64,000 nt of DNA, taken from positions 52,030-116,029 of the forward strand of contig JANWWY010000001.1 in the NCBI GenBank assembly GCA_025057455.1. Reading direction: 5' to 3'. The notes below the pieces were generated by a model. That model had not been told where the DNA came from. It worked only from the letters and a program-made list of their open reading frames with translations, and did no database searches. Of this stretch, positions 1-11,101 are shown one piece after another. This stretch comes from Aquificaceae bacterium. Lineage in GTDB: Bacteria; Aquificota; Aquificia; Aquificales; Aquificaceae. The translations under genes were made by a program, and so were the position numbers. How positions within the stretch are numbered: the first letter of the stretch is position 1; each line of letters begins with the position of its first letter.

Positions 1-4
1 AGCC

Positions 5-247
5 TCATTCTGTGAATATTTGTCCCTCTATGGGTTGTACCATTACACCCCTTTCTTCTATAAACTTTATAGCCCTTTCAATTTCTTCTCCTTCCCCTTC
101 AATCTCCACTGTTAGCATGCCGGTATCCTTGGTGACCTTTGCGGTTCTTATGTTTACAACCACCTCAAAACTTTTACAAACCATACAAAGCACAGGTTCT
201 TTTACCTTATCCTCAGGGTATATGAGCTGAAGTCTTATTAGGTTCAT
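5..247 (-). CDS. NIL-domain-like small protein
   Basis: 80-aa ORF; LIYPEDKVKEPVLC... and ...MLTVEIEGEGEEIERAIKFIEERGVMVQPI resemble NIL domains. Confidence 0.65.
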   Translation of the reverse strand: MNLIRLQLIYPEDKVKEPVLCMVCKSFEVVVNIRTAKVTKDTGMLTVEIEGEGEEIERAIKFIEERGVMVQPIEGQIFTE

Positions 248-259
248 AAAGAAATTATA

Positions 260-1507
260 TCAAACCCTTATTACGGACTCAGCAAAATCATAAGCGGACT
301 TCGCAATGTAAACAAGGGTTTGTCTGTTTATCCCTGTTAGTTTTTCTAAGTTTAGAATAGCATCAACCTTAGTAGGGTCCTGCGTAGTGAGAATGTCTTT
401 TAGGCTCTCTTCCAGCACTATGGAGTAGTCCAAAATACTTCTTAAAGCTACATTTTTACCAGTATAACCATCTATTATTTCTTGGCTAATGTTTACCTCT
501 TTCAAAAAGGCTATTTTGTCCGTATGCAGAATCTCTTCTATGAGGGAAAAAAGACCTATAACGTAAGCATCAGACTCGTACTTTGTGTTTATAATTTCTG
601 CAATTTTTTGAGCTATTACAGCCCTTATAAGAGACTTTTTCCATAGTTCTGGGTTCTCTACGGACATATAGTCGTTCATGGCTAACACTAAGAGAAAATT
701 TTTTAAACTTTTCAGCCCTATCATGGCACAAGCTTGCTCTAAACTCTTTATTTCCTTTATGGGTGAATAGTAGGCGGAGTTTACCAGACGTAAAATTTTG
801 GCGGACATACCCACATCTGTTGCTATGAGGTTAGCCACTTCCTTTGGGCTTTGTGCGGTGTGTACTGTAGCCATAAGCCTGAGGAGCGTATGCTTTAGGT
901 AAGGAGCAGTCTGAAACTCTTTGAGGACAAAGGGGCTATCAAGATAAATACCTTGGAACAAGTCCCCAACAGACTTTGCCTTTTCGTATTCAATTTCATT
1001 TTCTATTTTTGAAATAAGGAGTGTCTTACCCTTAGCCTTTGCCATTTCTACAACTTTTTGATTAAGCTTCTTAACATCAACTGAGATAATATGCACTTTA
1101 TCCAGAAGACCTGCTATCCTTTCGTTATTCAGTTGACTTTCATCTACGCTGAATATTACACCTTCATGTGCATATTTCTCCATAATACTGACTATCTGCC
1201 TGTATATAATCTCCCCTACTGGTATCTGAGGTTCAATGATTTCTATTATCAGCTTTTTAGGATTTAGAGATTCTATGGCTTTGTTTATAAGAGAATCAAG
1301 AGATACGTTTATCATAACCCTTTTCCCCTCGCCAACCCTGTCTATACCCTGTTCCAGTATTATTTCCATTATTATGTAAGTGGCTCTGCTGTAAGGCACA
1401 GACTTAGGATACTCATACATATTGTCTTTTTTTCTCAGGAATACCTCAAAGGCAACCCTCTTACCCTCCTTATTAAATATGGGTTGCTTTGCTATAAGGA
1501 AACTCAT
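260..1507 (-). CDS. EAL-like/HDOD signalling protein (YuxH type)
   Basis: N-terminal [22 protein letters not shown] (degenerate EAL) and C-terminal HDOD-like region ([40 protein letters not shown]). Confidence 0.8.
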   Translation of the reverse strand: MSFLIAKQPIFNKEGKRVAFEVFLRKKDNMYEYPKSVPYSRATYIIMEIILEQGIDRVGEGKRVMINVSLDSLINKAIESLNPKKLIIEIIEPQIPVGEIIYRQIVSIMEKYAHEGVIFSVDESQLNNERIAGLLDKVHIISVDVKKLNQKVVEMAKAKGKTLLISKIENEIEYEKAKSVGDLFQGIYLDSPFVLKEFQTAPYLKHTLLRLMATVHTAQSPKEVANLIATDVGMSAKILRLVNSAYYSPIKEIKSLEQACAMIGLKSLKNFLLVLAMNDYMSVENPELWKKSLIRAVIAQKIAEIINTKYESDAYVIGLFSLIEEILHTDKIAFLKEVNISQEIIDGYTGKNVALRSILDYSIVLEESLKDILTTQDPTKVDAILNLEKLTGINRQTLVYIAKSAYDFAESVIRV

Positions 1508-2759
1508 CCAGAACCTCTTTCAGTTGAGGGTAAAGAGGAAACTGCTGACACAGTTCTATTACCTCCCTGCCAACCTTATTTATTACCTCTACGCTATTTA
1601 TGTTTTCTATGACTTTGGCTATTAACCTTGCTATGAGCCTCATCTCTTCCTCTTTCATGCCTCGTGTTGTCATGGCAGGCGTTCCAATCCTTATACCACT
1701 TGTCTTTGTGGGAGGAAGTGGGTCAAAGGGAACTGCGTTTTTATTTACTGTTATGTTTGCCCTTCCGAGAGCGTCCTCGGCCTCTTTACCAGTTATGCCC
1801 TTGTTTCTAAGGTCAAGGAGGACTATATGGCTATCTGTTCCACCTGTAATAACCTTAAAGCCAAGCCTAATAAATTCCTCAGCCATTGCCTTAGCGTTAA
1901 GCACGACCTGTTTTGCGTAAGCCTTAAATTCTTCAGTCATAGCCTCCTTGAAGGCTACAGCCTTTGCCGCTATTACATGCATAAGAGGACCGCCCTGAAT
2001 TCCAGGAAAAACACTTTTATCGATATCCTTTGCAAACTCCGCCTTGCACAGTATAAAACCTCCTCTTGGACCCCTTAGAGTCTTATGGGTTGTTGATGTC
2101 ACGAAGTGGGCGTAAGGAACTGGGTTTGGATAAACACCGCCGGCTATGAGACCCGAATAATGAGCCATATCTACCATAAAGTAGGCTCCCACATCCTCCG
2201 CTATCTCCGCAAACTTTTGCCAGTCTATTACGCGCGGGTATGCAGAGGCTCCAGCTACTATAATTCTGGGCTTATGCTCCTTCGCCAGCTTCCACACCTG
2301 GTCATAGTCTATTAATTCTGTTTCGGGGTCTAAACCGTAGTAGAAAGCTCGGTAAACCTTTCCCGAGAAGTTAACCTTTGCACCGTGAGTTAGGTGCCCA
2401 CCGTGAGCTAAATCCATGCCAAGAATGACATCCCCGGGCTTAAGAGTTGCCATATAAACAGCCATGTTTGCCTGAGACCCTGAATGGGGCTGGACGTTAG
2501 CATGCTCCGCACCATAAAGCTTTTTAACTCGCTCTATGGCTAAGTTTTCCGCTACATCAACAAACTCACATCCACCATAATACCTTTTCCCCGGTAAGCC
2601 CTCCGCATACTTGTTAGTGAGCACAGAACCTTGAGCTTCCATAACCGCAAGAGAGGTGAAGTTTTCAGAAGCTATAAGCTCAAGATGGTAAAACTGTCTG
2701 TTGTACTCTTGCACTACAGCCTGGTAGACCTCCGGATCGGCTTCTCTTAGGTATCTCAT
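1473..2759 (-). CDS. glyA: Serine hydroxymethyltransferase
   Basis: Full-length homology by eye ([36 protein letters not shown]); ATG at 2759 preferred over TTG at 2783. Confidence 0.95.
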   Translation of the reverse strand: MRYLREADPEVYQAVVQEYNRQFYHLELIASENFTSLAVMEAQGSVLTNKYAEGLPGKRYYGGCEFVDVAENLAIERVKKLYGAEHANVQPHSGSQANMAVYMATLKPGDVILGMDLAHGGHLTHGAKVNFSGKVYRAFYYGLDPETELIDYDQVWKLAKEHKPRIIVAGASAYPRVIDWQKFAEIAEDVGAYFMVDMAHYSGLIAGGVYPNPVPYAHFVTSTTHKTLRGPRGGFILCKAEFAKDIDKSVFPGIQGGPLMHVIAAKAVAFKEAMTEEFKAYAKQVVLNAKAMAEEFIRLGFKVITGGTDSHIVLLDLRNKGITGKEAEDALGRANITVNKNAVPFDPLPPTKTSGIRIGTPAMTTRGMKEEEMRLIARLIAKVIENINSVEVINKVGREVIELCQQFPLYPQLKEVLDEFPYSKATHI

Positions 2760-2857
2760 GTCTAATATTTTACCCCCTTTCAAAAGCTTTTTGAAAGGTA
2801 AAGGAAATATTATACGGTCATTTCCTTACCCCTTATAAGAGAAGGGTGGCATAGAAC

Positions 2858-3649
2858 TCAACTTAGGTCTTGAAGGAAGAAGGTCTTCAAAATTTTCTTT
2901 GCACTTTCTGGTTTTCTTATGTAAATATCCATAGCAATAGAAAGACTATCGGAAGAAGAGCCCTTTGGCAGATTGTGAGCCTTTAACCATTCTAAAAACT
3001 TTGCCCTTGCAAGCACGCTGGCAACGGCTACCGATGGGTTTTCCTCTCCTTTATGCTCAAAAATCACCCAGCCACCAAAGGGATTTCTCTTGGAATAGGC
3101 ATCTATCAAAAATTCCGCAGAAGGATGCTTCTTTTTAATCTCCTCCAGAAGCTCCCTGTAAAGTTTGTCAAGGATTCTGTTCATATTTCCGATTTCCTCG
3201 TACATTTTGTTGAGCTCGTAAGGTTGGACTGTTATGCATTTAAACTCTCCAAAGGACTCGTAAGCCTTAGCTTTCCTTATTACTTCTTCATCTTTCATCT
3301 TCTTACAGTCCCTGAAGTTAAGCTCCAAAACCTTTTTATAATACTCCGGCTTTATGACAGCACAGCAAATTACAAGCGGTCCAAATATGTCCCCCTTCCC
3401 AGACTCATCACAGCCAACAATCACTTTATTAGGTAGGCTTAGAAAGGAAAGTATATGCCCCCTTAGTCTTTCTACATCCTTGCCTTGAAGCAAGAGTGTT
3501 CCAGATGGGTAAAGTTTGGCGTAAGTTTGACCATCGGTCAAAGACCACAGGCAGTTAGCCTCCTCCCTTTCAAAAAAACCCATGTCGGTCAGCTCTTGTT
3601 TAACCTTCTGAAACTCTTCCTTTGGAATCTTTAATGTTATGTTTGTCAT
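2858..3649 (-). CDS. rnhC: Ribonuclease HIII
   Basis: VIVGCDESGKGDIFGPLVICC motif plus N-terminal substrate-binding-like domain; start at MTNITLK. Confidence 0.85.
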   Translation of the reverse strand: MTNITLKIPKEEFQKVKQELTDMGFFEREEANCLWSLTDGQTYAKLYPSGTLLLQGKDVERLRGHILSFLSLPNKVIVGCDESGKGDIFGPLVICCAVIKPEYYKKVLELNFRDCKKMKDEEVIRKAKAYESFGEFKCITVQPYELNKMYEEIGNMNRILDKLYRELLEEIKKKHPSAEFLIDAYSKRNPFGGWVIFEHKGEENPSVAVASVLARAKFLEWLKAHNLPKGSSSDSLSIAMDIYIRKPESAKKILKTFFLQDLS

Positions 3650-3688
3650 TAGTATATAATAAAAGCACTCTGCGTAGGAGGTGCACGT

Positions 3689-4852
3689 ATGTTTGAATAT
3701 TCCCAAAGGATAAAAAACTTACCTCCCTATCTCTTTGCAGAAATTGACAGAAAAAAGAGAGAAAAACTCTCTCAAGGTGTGGACCTTATAGACTTGGGCG
3801 TAGGAGACCCCGATATGCCTACTCCAAAGCCGATAGTGGATGCTATGAAAAAGGCGGTAGAAAAACCAGAGCATCATAAATACCCCTCTTATGAGGGTAT
3901 GCTATCCTTTAGACAGGCTGTGGCCAATTGGTATAAAAGACGCTTTGATGTAGAGTTAGACCCAGCCTCGGAAGTGGTCACGCTCATAGGCTCTAAGGAA
4001 GGGATAGCTCACTTTCCTCTTGCCTTTATAAACCCGGGAGACATAGTCCTGTGTCCTGACCCAGCCTATCCTGTTTACAAAATAGGCACTCTTTTCGCCG
4101 GGGGTGAGCCTTACCTTCTACCCTTAAAGGAGGAAAACGGCTTCCTACCTGATTTTAAGAGTGTTCCAAAGGATGTGTTAAAGAGGGCAAAGATAATGTG
4201 GGTTAATTATCCTAATAACCCTACTTCCGCAACCGCAACGGTGGACTTTTATAGGGAGCTTGTCCAATGGGCAAGGGAAAACAACATAATAGTTGCCTCA
4301 GACTTGGCATACTCGGAGATATACTTTGGGGAAAACAGACCAGTTTCCATTTTACAGGTTGAAGGGGCTATGGATGTAGCCATAGAGTTTCATTCTCTCT
4401 CCAAAACCTTTAACATGACCGGCTGGCGATTAGGTATGGCTGTGGGCAACAAAAACCTCGTGGCTGGACTTGGGAAGGTAAAGACCAACGTGGATTCAGG
4501 TCAGTTTCAGGCAATTCAGGAAGCGGGTATAACTGCTCTTAGCTTGCCTGAGGAGGAGGTTCAGAATATAAGAAATACATACAAGGAAAGAAGGCAGGCT
4601 ATGGAAAAAGCTTTACAGGAAGTGGGTCTTGAGGTTTACAAATCGGATGCCACCTTCTACCTTTGGGTAAAGGTGCCAAAGGGTTACAGCTCTGCGGAGT
4701 TTGTCTCAAGACTTTTGGATGAGTGCGGTATAGTTTGCACGCCAGGCAACGGTTTTGGGGAGCATGGGGAAGGCTACTTTAGAATATCATTGACTGTGCC
4801 AACACAAAGACTTTTAGAAGCTGTTGATAGGATAAAGAAACTTAAGCTATGA
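3689..4852 (+). CDS. dapL: LL-diaminopimelate aminotransferase
   Basis: Class I aminotransferase with LGVGDPDMPTPKPIVDAM, EFHSLSKTFNMTGWRLG; Shine-Dalgarno TAGGAGGTG upstream. Confidence 0.85.
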   Translation: MFEYSQRIKNLPPYLFAEIDRKKREKLSQGVDLIDLGVGDPDMPTPKPIVDAMKKAVEKPEHHKYPSYEGMLSFRQAVANWYKRRFDVELDPASEVVTLIGSKEGIAHFPLAFINPGDIVLCPDPAYPVYKIGTLFAGGEPYLLPLKEENGFLPDFKSVPKDVLKRAKIMWVNYPNNPTSATATVDFYRELVQWARENNIIVASDLAYSEIYFGENRPVSILQVEGAMDVAIEFHSLSKTFNMTGWRLGMAVGNKNLVAGLGKVKTNVDSGQFQAIQEAGITALSLPEEEVQNIRNTYKERRQAMEKALQEVGLEVYKSDATFYLWVKVPKGYSSAEFVSRLLDECGIVCTPGNGFGEHGEGYFRISLTVPTQRLLEAVDRIKKLKL

Positions 4853-6354
4853 AAAAAAGAGAGGTATGGGCCTCAAGGATAGGGCTTGTTTTTGCCGCCG
4901 CCGGTAATGCTATAGGGCTTGGTAATCTCCTTAGGTTTCCATCAAAGGTTGCCCTTTACGGTGGAGGTGCCTTTATGGTGCCATACTTTGTGGCACTTTT
5001 CTTATTGGGTATTCCCCTGATGATGCTTGAATGGGTTATAGGTAGGTATGCGGGGGCAAAGGGACATGGTTCTATGACTGGCATAATGGGTTCTCTCTTT
5101 CACCACGCCAACTGGGCAAGGGTATTGGGGTCTATTGGAGTTGCCATACCTTTTCTCATAGTTTGCTACTACATATACATAGAGTCCTGGACCCTTGGTT
5201 TTGCAGTCTTGTCCCTTTTAGGTCAAATGCCAGAACCAGTAAATGCTCAAGACCCTAAAACCGCCATGCAACCCTACGTGGACCTTTTTAAAGCCTACAC
5301 TGAACCCTCTTACATGGCAGTAGTATTTCTTCTCATAACCCTCGCTATAAACTGGTACATACTTCAGAGAGGTGTGGTAAAGGGCATAGAGCTCACCGCA
5401 AAGTTTGGTATTCCAGCACTCCTCTTGATGGGTATTTTTCTGGCTGTGGTTTCCCTTTCCATAAGGGGTGGTAAGGGCATAGAGGGTCTTATTTACATAT
5501 TCACGCCAGACTTTAGCAAAATATGGGACCCTCATGTTTGGTTGGAGGCTTCTGGTCAGATATTCTTTACCCTGTCCTTGGGCATGGGAGCCATAGCTAC
5601 CTATGCCAGCTACGTAAAGGCTAAAGAGGATGTTCTTAAGACTGGTCTTTGGACTGCGGGGCTTAATGAATTTGTAGAAGTGGTCTTGGGTGCAAGCATA
5701 GCCATACCCGCAGCTTTTGCCATGTTTGGGGCTTTGGCAGTGCCCGAATTGGCAAAGGAGGGAACTTTCCGGCTGGGGTTTATGTCAATGCCTGCAGTCC
5801 TCATGGCTCTTCCCTTTGGTTGGCTAATTTCCGCCCTTTGGTTCTTTCTGCTCTTTATCGCAGCTCTAACCTCTTCCCTTGCTCTTATACAGCCACTAAT
5901 ATCCTTGTTTGAGGATGAGATGAGATGGAAACACTCAAAGGCTGTAAATGTGTCCATGCTTATGGTCTCAAGTGGGGCATTGCTCTCAGCCTTTGTGCCT
6001 ACCTTTATAGATGAATTAGACTTTTGGGCTGGCACCTTTATGCTGGTCTTTTTTGCCCTTGTAGAGGTAATAGTATTCGTGTGGATATTTGGAGTTAATA
6101 AGTTTCATCACGAGCTTACGAGAGATGTTTTCATAAAGGTTCCTAAGTGGGTAGTCTACTTTTTTGCTGTTGTTTCCCCCATATTTTTGGTTAGCCTTAT
6201 ATACCAATGGGGTGTGGTACAGGCACCTAAGGTGCTGGCAACTGCGGACTTTAACACAACCATAGCGAGGCTCTTTGTACTGGCTACGCTGGTCTTCCTT
6301 GCCTTCGTGGCCATAGAGAGCAGGAGAAGATACCTGGCCGGACCACACATATGA
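4849..6354 (+). CDS. Sodium-dependent (NSS/SNF) family transporter
   Basis: VWASRIGLVFAAAGNAIGLGNLLRFPSKVALYGGGAFMVPYF; many TM segments. Confidence 0.9.
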   Translation: MKKREVWASRIGLVFAAAGNAIGLGNLLRFPSKVALYGGGAFMVPYFVALFLLGIPLMMLEWVIGRYAGAKGHGSMTGIMGSLFHHANWARVLGSIGVAIPFLIVCYYIYIESWTLGFAVLSLLGQMPEPVNAQDPKTAMQPYVDLFKAYTEPSYMAVVFLLITLAINWYILQRGVVKGIELTAKFGIPALLLMGIFLAVVSLSIRGGKGIEGLIYIFTPDFSKIWDPHVWLEASGQIFFTLSLGMGAIATYASYVKAKEDVLKTGLWTAGLNEFVEVVLGASIAIPAAFAMFGALAVPELAKEGTFRLGFMSMPAVLMALPFGWLISALWFFLLFIAALTSSLALIQPLISLFEDEMRWKHSKAVNVSMLMVSSGALLSAFVPTFIDELDFWAGTFMLVFFALVEVIVFVWIFGVNKFHHELTRDVFIKVPKWVVYFFAVVSPIFLVSLIYQWGVVQAPKVLATADFNTTIARLFVLATLVFLAFVAIESRRRYLAGPHI

Positions 6355-7637
6355 AGGAGATAGAGCTCTCCCACTTAGCCACAGGAGTGCCAAAGCTTGA
6401 GCAGGATTTAAGCGTAAAAGAAGCGTTAAAAGCCTTTGAAGAGTATGGCATATACGATTTTTTGGTGGTGGTAAAGAAAAACAAGCCCATTGGATTCGTA
6501 AACAGGCTTGACCTCATAAGGGCACAGCACAGGGAAAACATAAAAGTAGAGGAGCTTGTCCACGTGGCTATGAAGCTTAAAAACGCACTCATCAGGAGGG
6601 AAGAAGTCTTATACCTTCTGGATTTTTTCAATTCCTCCAAATCTCCTCTAATACTAGTAGATAGAAAAGGAAACTACTTGGGCGTTGTGTTTTATCAAGT
6701 GGTTCTGCATCATATAAGTCTATTCAAGGAGACAACCATTCCCATATTTCAAAAGCTCAGGTCTCTCCTTGGACAGGATTACTACTTTTATTGCTTCTAC
6801 ATAGGTGAGATAAAGGATTTTCTGGATATGTTTGGTTCCTCTGGCAAAGAGGGGCTTCAGCGGATGCTTTATGAGGGCGTAAAAAACAGCATACAGGGTG
6901 ATGTAAGCATCTCCTACGAAGAGGGTGAGGTGTACGCCCTTTCAAAGACAAAAGTTGGAGAAGAGCACATAAAAAAGTTTTACGAAGAATTTCACAGAGA
7001 ATTTGCCCTTGTCTACCCAGAAGCGAAGCCCATTTATCTGTACGGTTATTGTATACCCATAAAGAATGTAAACAATCTTGAGGATTTCTTCATGCTTAGC
7101 TCGGACCTAAAGAAAAGAATGAAAGGAGTACAGGAAGCTTCCTTTTTTATCTTCCATGGTGAGAAAACTTCTGTGGTGTTGTGCGAGTATGAAAAAAGAG
7201 AATTCATACAACATATAAGGCTAAAAATAAAACAGGACTTTGAAAAGATAGTGGAAGGTCTAAAAGGTGCGGATAGAGACCTCTGGGAGGTTGTACTGTA
7301 TGACTTTTTTAAGATGTATCCCTACTTTGAGCTTTTTTACGTGATAGGGGAAAGCGGTCTTCAGGTATCTAACAATGTGGTAAATCCGAGGATTAACTAT
7401 CCTGTAAAGGCTGGTAAGAAGGGTGCGGATAGGTCAGAGAAGGGCTATTTTAAGAAGGCTACACACGACGACGTCTACATAACTAACATATACATATCTC
7501 AGGCAACTGATGATTTTTGTATAACCGTATCTAAAAAGTTTAGCTACGGTGGAAAATCTTACGTGCTTGCGGGAGACATAAACTACAGAGAAATACACAA
7601 ACTGGTAAGAGACTATGCCAGCAAAGCTGATAGGTAG
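6351..7637 (+). CDS. CBS-pair / degenerate GGDEF-like / C-terminal PDC(Cache)-like sensor protein
   Basis: N-terminal CBS repeats (PIGFVNRLDLIRAQ...LILVDRKGNYLGVVFYQVVL); central FYCFYIGEIKDFLDMFG...YEEGEVYALS; C-term FYVIGESGLQVSNNVVN...KGYFKKA...VYITNIYIS. Confidence 0.6.
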   Translation: MKEIELSHLATGVPKLEQDLSVKEALKAFEEYGIYDFLVVVKKNKPIGFVNRLDLIRAQHRENIKVEELVHVAMKLKNALIRREEVLYLLDFFNSSKSPLILVDRKGNYLGVVFYQVVLHHISLFKETTIPIFQKLRSLLGQDYYFYCFYIGEIKDFLDMFGSSGKEGLQRMLYEGVKNSIQGDVSISYEEGEVYALSKTKVGEEHIKKFYEEFHREFALVYPEAKPIYLYGYCIPIKNVNNLEDFFMLSSDLKKRMKGVQEASFFIFHGEKTSVVLCEYEKREFIQHIRLKIKQDFEKIVEGLKGADRDLWEVVLYDFFKMYPYFELFYVIGESGLQVSNNVVNPRINYPVKAGKKGADRSEKGYFKKATHDDVYITNIYISQATDDFCITVSKKFSYGGKSYVLAGDINYREIHKLVRDYASKADR

Positions 7638-8742
7638 CTTAGCCTACAAAAACTTAAGGTATACAAAAAACCATCCACTGAGGATTCCCAGGGTATCTTT
7701 ACTTCTTGAAGTGCTTCATGCCCTTGAGCTTTTGGAAAAGGAAGAGCTGGTAGAGGGTCGTTTTGCCGGCTGGGAAGAGTTGACCTCTTTCCACGAGTGG
7801 GATTATTTAGTGGCTCTTGAGGAGTGCGACCGTTGTCAGTGTGTAAAAGGAGATTACAGAGAGAGGTTTAACATAGGCACCTACGAAAATCCCATCTCCC
7901 CAGCCATGTGGAAAGGGTCTCTTTTAGCCACCGGCTCATCTGTGCAAGCGGTAGAACTTTTCACACAGGGCTTCAGAGCCTTCAACCCCGCTGGGGGCAT
8001 GCATCATGCCTATCCTTCAAGAGCTAACGGCTTTTGTTTCTTGAATGACCCCGGCGTAGCCCTCCAAGAACTTCTAAAAGGAGGCTTTAAGAGTATTCTA
8101 TACGTAGACCTTGATGCCCATCACTGCGACGGGGTTCAGGACTTTTTCTATGAGGACGATAGAGTTTTTGTCTTCTCAATACATCAATCCCCCGAGTACG
8201 CTTTCCCCTTCAAAAAAGGATACCTTCACGAGACGGGGGAAGGTCGTGGAAAGGGTTATAACCTAAACCTCCCCCTTCCTCCTGGAGTCAACGACAGTGA
8301 GTTTCTATTCCTCATCGAAAGAATACTCCCTGCCTTGAAGAGTGCTATAAAGCCCGAAGTTTATGTGCTTCAGCTGGGAACAGATGCCCTAAAGGAGGAC
8401 TACCTATCAAAGTTTAATCTCTCCAACTGGGGTTTCTTGAAAGCTTTTGACCTTATAAGGGATGTGTTGGGTGAGGGAATATACCTTGGTGGCGGTGGCT
8501 ATCACCCTATAGCTCTTGTGAGGGCGTGGCTACTGGTGTGGTGCAGACTATCAAATAGGGACATTCCTACCTTTCTCAATGATAAGGCTAAGCAAATTCT
8601 CCTCTCTGTGGACTTTGAAGAGTTTGACGAAGATGTGGATAGAAGCTACATGTTTGAAAGGCTGTTGGACACACCCAACGAGGGAGAAGTAAGGAGGGAG
8701 ATAGTGAGCATAGCGGAAAAGGCACTGAGCCTTCTTTTCTGA
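7615..8742 (+). CDS. Histone deacetylase superfamily (AcuC-like) protein
   Basis: NPAGGMHHAYPSRANGFCFLNDPGVAL, YVDLDAHHCDGVQ, YLGGGGYH motifs. Confidence 0.85.
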   Translation: MPAKLIGSLAYKNLRYTKNHPLRIPRVSLLLEVLHALELLEKEELVEGRFAGWEELTSFHEWDYLVALEECDRCQCVKGDYRERFNIGTYENPISPAMWKGSLLATGSSVQAVELFTQGFRAFNPAGGMHHAYPSRANGFCFLNDPGVALQELLKGGFKSILYVDLDAHHCDGVQDFFYEDDRVFVFSIHQSPEYAFPFKKGYLHETGEGRGKGYNLNLPLPPGVNDSEFLFLIERILPALKSAIKPEVYVLQLGTDALKEDYLSKFNLSNWGFLKAFDLIRDVLGEGIYLGGGGYHPIALVRAWLLVWCRLSNRDIPTFLNDKAKQILLSVDFEEFDEDVDRSYMFERLLDTPNEGEVRREIVSIAEKALSLLF

Positions 8743-8783
8743 GGCTTGAAATTTAGCCTTATCGCATATATTTCTCATATAAT

Positions 8784-8990
8784 ATGAGGGTCTTGATAAA
8801 CGGTAAGGAAGTTGAAGTGGACGATGGCATCAGTCTAAAAAGTCTACTCCAAATGATGCAGATACAGATAAGACCTATTGGGCTTGCGGTTGCGGTCAAC
8901 GAAGAGGTGGTGCCAAAGAGTAAATATGAGGAATTTAAACTAAAAGAGGGCGACAGAATAGAAATAGTTAACATAGTAGGAGGTGGATAG
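8784..8990 (+). CDS. thiS: Sulfur carrier protein ThiS
   Basis: 68 aa, beta-grasp-like, ends VNIVGGG, adjacent to thiG. Confidence 0.9.
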   Translation: MRVLINGKEVEVDDGISLKSLLQMMQIQIRPIGLAVAVNEEVVPKSKYEEFKLKEGDRIEIVNIVGGG

Positions 8991-9794
8991 ATGCTTGACT
9001 ACCAGAGGCTTCTCGAAGAGGACTATCTTGAGATAGCAGGCAGACGTTTTCGCTCAAGGCTGATAATAGGCTCTGGCAAATTCAAGAGCTTTCAGGAAAA
9101 CAAGGAAGTTCTTGAGGCTTCTGGTGCTGAGATAATAACCGTTGCAGTTCGTAGAGTAAACATAACTGACAGAACGAAGGAAAATCTTCTTGATTACATA
9201 GACCCAAACAAATACCAGATACTACCCAATACCGCTGGATGCTACACAGCCCAGGAAGCTATAAAGACTGCTATGCTGGCAAGAGAGGCAACTGGCATAG
9301 ACTGGATAAAGCTGGAGGTTATCGGCGACCAAAAGACACTGCTTCCCGACATGGAACAAACGTTTGAAGCCGCTAAATTTCTGGTAAAGGAGGGCTTCGT
9401 AGTCTTGCCATACATATTTGATGACCCAGTGTACGCAAAAAAGTTTGAGGACATAGGCTGTGCGGCGGTCATGCCACTGGCGGCACCCATAGGGTCAGGT
9501 CTTGGTCTTCAAAACCCATATAACCTTATATTCATAAAGGAAGCGGTCTCCGTCCCCGTTATAGTGGATGCGGGCATAGGCAGTGCGGCGGACATTCCTC
9601 CTGTTATGGAGCTGGGGGTGGATGCCATACTTACCAATACCGCTTTAGCTGAAGCCAAAGACCCTATAAAGATGGCGGTAGCTATGAAGTATGCCACCAT
9701 AGCGGGAAGGCTTTCTTACTTGGCCGGTCGCATGCCAAAGAGGACATACGCAGTTCCCTCCTCACCCTTGAAGGGAATACCCTACAAGACATGA
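8991..9794 (+). CDS. thiG: Thiazole synthase
   Basis: [12 protein letters not shown]..., [47 protein letters not shown]. Confidence 0.95.
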   Translation: MLDYQRLLEEDYLEIAGRRFRSRLIIGSGKFKSFQENKEVLEASGAEIITVAVRRVNITDRTKENLLDYIDPNKYQILPNTAGCYTAQEAIKTAMLAREATGIDWIKLEVIGDQKTLLPDMEQTFEAAKFLVKEGFVVLPYIFDDPVYAKKFEDIGCAAVMPLAAPIGSGLGLQNPYNLIFIKEAVSVPVIVDAGIGSAADIPPVMELGVDAILTNTALAEAKDPIKMAVAMKYATIAGRLSYLAGRMPKRTYAVPSSPLKGIPYKT

Positions 9795-11101
9795 TAGATG
9801 TTGCAGTTGTAGGGGCTGGCATATCGGGTTTATCTGTAGCTTGGCATCTATCAAAAAAGGGCTTTAGTGTTCAGGTCTTTGAGAAGGAAGAAAAAGCCGG
9901 AGGAAACATACAAACCACCAGGAGGGATGGTTATATTCTTGAGCTTGGACCACAGACGATACTGGCAGACGGCAAAGTGGAAGAGTTTTTAAAGTCCGTG
10001 AGTATAGAGCCAGAGTATGCCTCAGAGAGCTCAAAGATAAGGTACATATACAAAAAAGGTAAGCTAATATCTCTACCGCTTTCACCCCTTAGCTTTTTCA
10101 CTTCACCCCTTTTATCCCTTAGTGGGAAGTTTAGAGTTCTAAAAGAGCCCATGGTGCCAGCGTCGGTAAAGACAGAAGAGAGTATAGCGGAGTTCGTGCG
10201 CCGCAGGCTGGGAAAGGAATTCCTTGACTACATAGTGGCACCTTTTGTTTCCGGTGTTTATGCTGGTGACCCTGAGAAGCTGTCGGTAAAATATGCGGTC
10301 AGGAAAGTTTATCAGTTAGAGCAGAAGTATGGAAGCCTTATAAAGGGTGCTATTAAATTAAAGGCTTTTGGTCCGGGTGGTAGGCTAATCTCCTTCAAAG
10401 GTGGAAACCACACTCTCATAGAGCATTTGGCTTCCAGCCTAAAAATCCAAAAGGAAAATGTGGTGCTTAGGATAAGAAAAAAGGAAGATAGGTTTGTTCT
10501 TGATACAAAAGACGGTAAGTTTGAAGCCAAAAGCGTGGTAGTTTCCGCACCAGCCACCTCCGCAGGTTACCTTCTGAGGGACATATCCTGGAGTGCATCT
10601 GAAGAGTTTGACAGGATATACTATGCTCCTGTAGTGGTTGTCCACGTGGCAGTAAAAAAAGGAAGCATACCCCCAGGGTTTGGTTTCCTCGTGCCAAGGG
10701 TAGAAAACAAAAGAATACTGGGCACTCTCTTCTCTTCCCAAATATTCAACGGCAGAGCTCCAGAGGACAGGGAGCTTCTCACAGTTTACTTGGGTGGTGC
10801 CACAGACCCAGATATAGTGGACTACGAGGATGACAGTATATACTCAATCGTGGAGAAGGAGCTAAAAGAAATCCTAAAGCTGGAAAGCATAGAATTTTTA
10901 GGAATAACCCGCTGGAAAAGGGGCATACCCCAGTATACGCTGGGCTACGGTAAATACATAGAATTGGCTCAGAGCCTTGAAAGAGAAACGCCGGGTTTGT
11001 ACCTCTCTGGTAATTACCTGTACGGTGTCTCGGTGGCGGACTGCATAAGAGCCTCTTACGAGGTATCCAAAAGGGTAGAAGACTACTTAGCAAGAACTTA
11101 G
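9791..11101 (+). CDS. Protoporphyrinogen/coproporphyrinogen oxidase
   Basis: FAD motif [34 protein letters not shown]-term [25 protein letters not shown]. Confidence 0.85.
   Translation: MIDVAVVGAGISGLSVAWHLSKKGFSVQVFEKEEKAGGNIQTTRRDGYILELGPQTILADGKVEEFLKSVSIEPEYASESSKIRYIYKKGKLISLPLSPLSFFTSPLLSLSGKFRVLKEPMVPASVKTEESIAEFVRRRLGKEFLDYIVAPFVSGVYAGDPEKLSVKYAVRKVYQLEQKYGSLIKGAIKLKAFGPGGRLISFKGGNHTLIEHLASSLKIQKENVVLRIRKKEDRFVLDTKDGKFEAKSVVVSAPATSAGYLLRDISWSASEEFDRIYYAPVVVVHVAVKKGSIPPGFGFLVPRVENKRILGTLFSSQIFNGRAPEDRELLTVYLGGATDPDIVDYEDDSIYSIVEKELKEILKLESIEFLGITRWKRGIPQYTLGYGKYIELAQSLERETPGLYLSGNYLYGVSVADCIRASYEVSKRVEDYLART

Noticed and set aside
5218-6393. Minus-strand ORFs (105, 141, 125 aa) under the NSS transporter
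   Set aside because: Antisense to a clearly coding membrane-protein gene; no independent support
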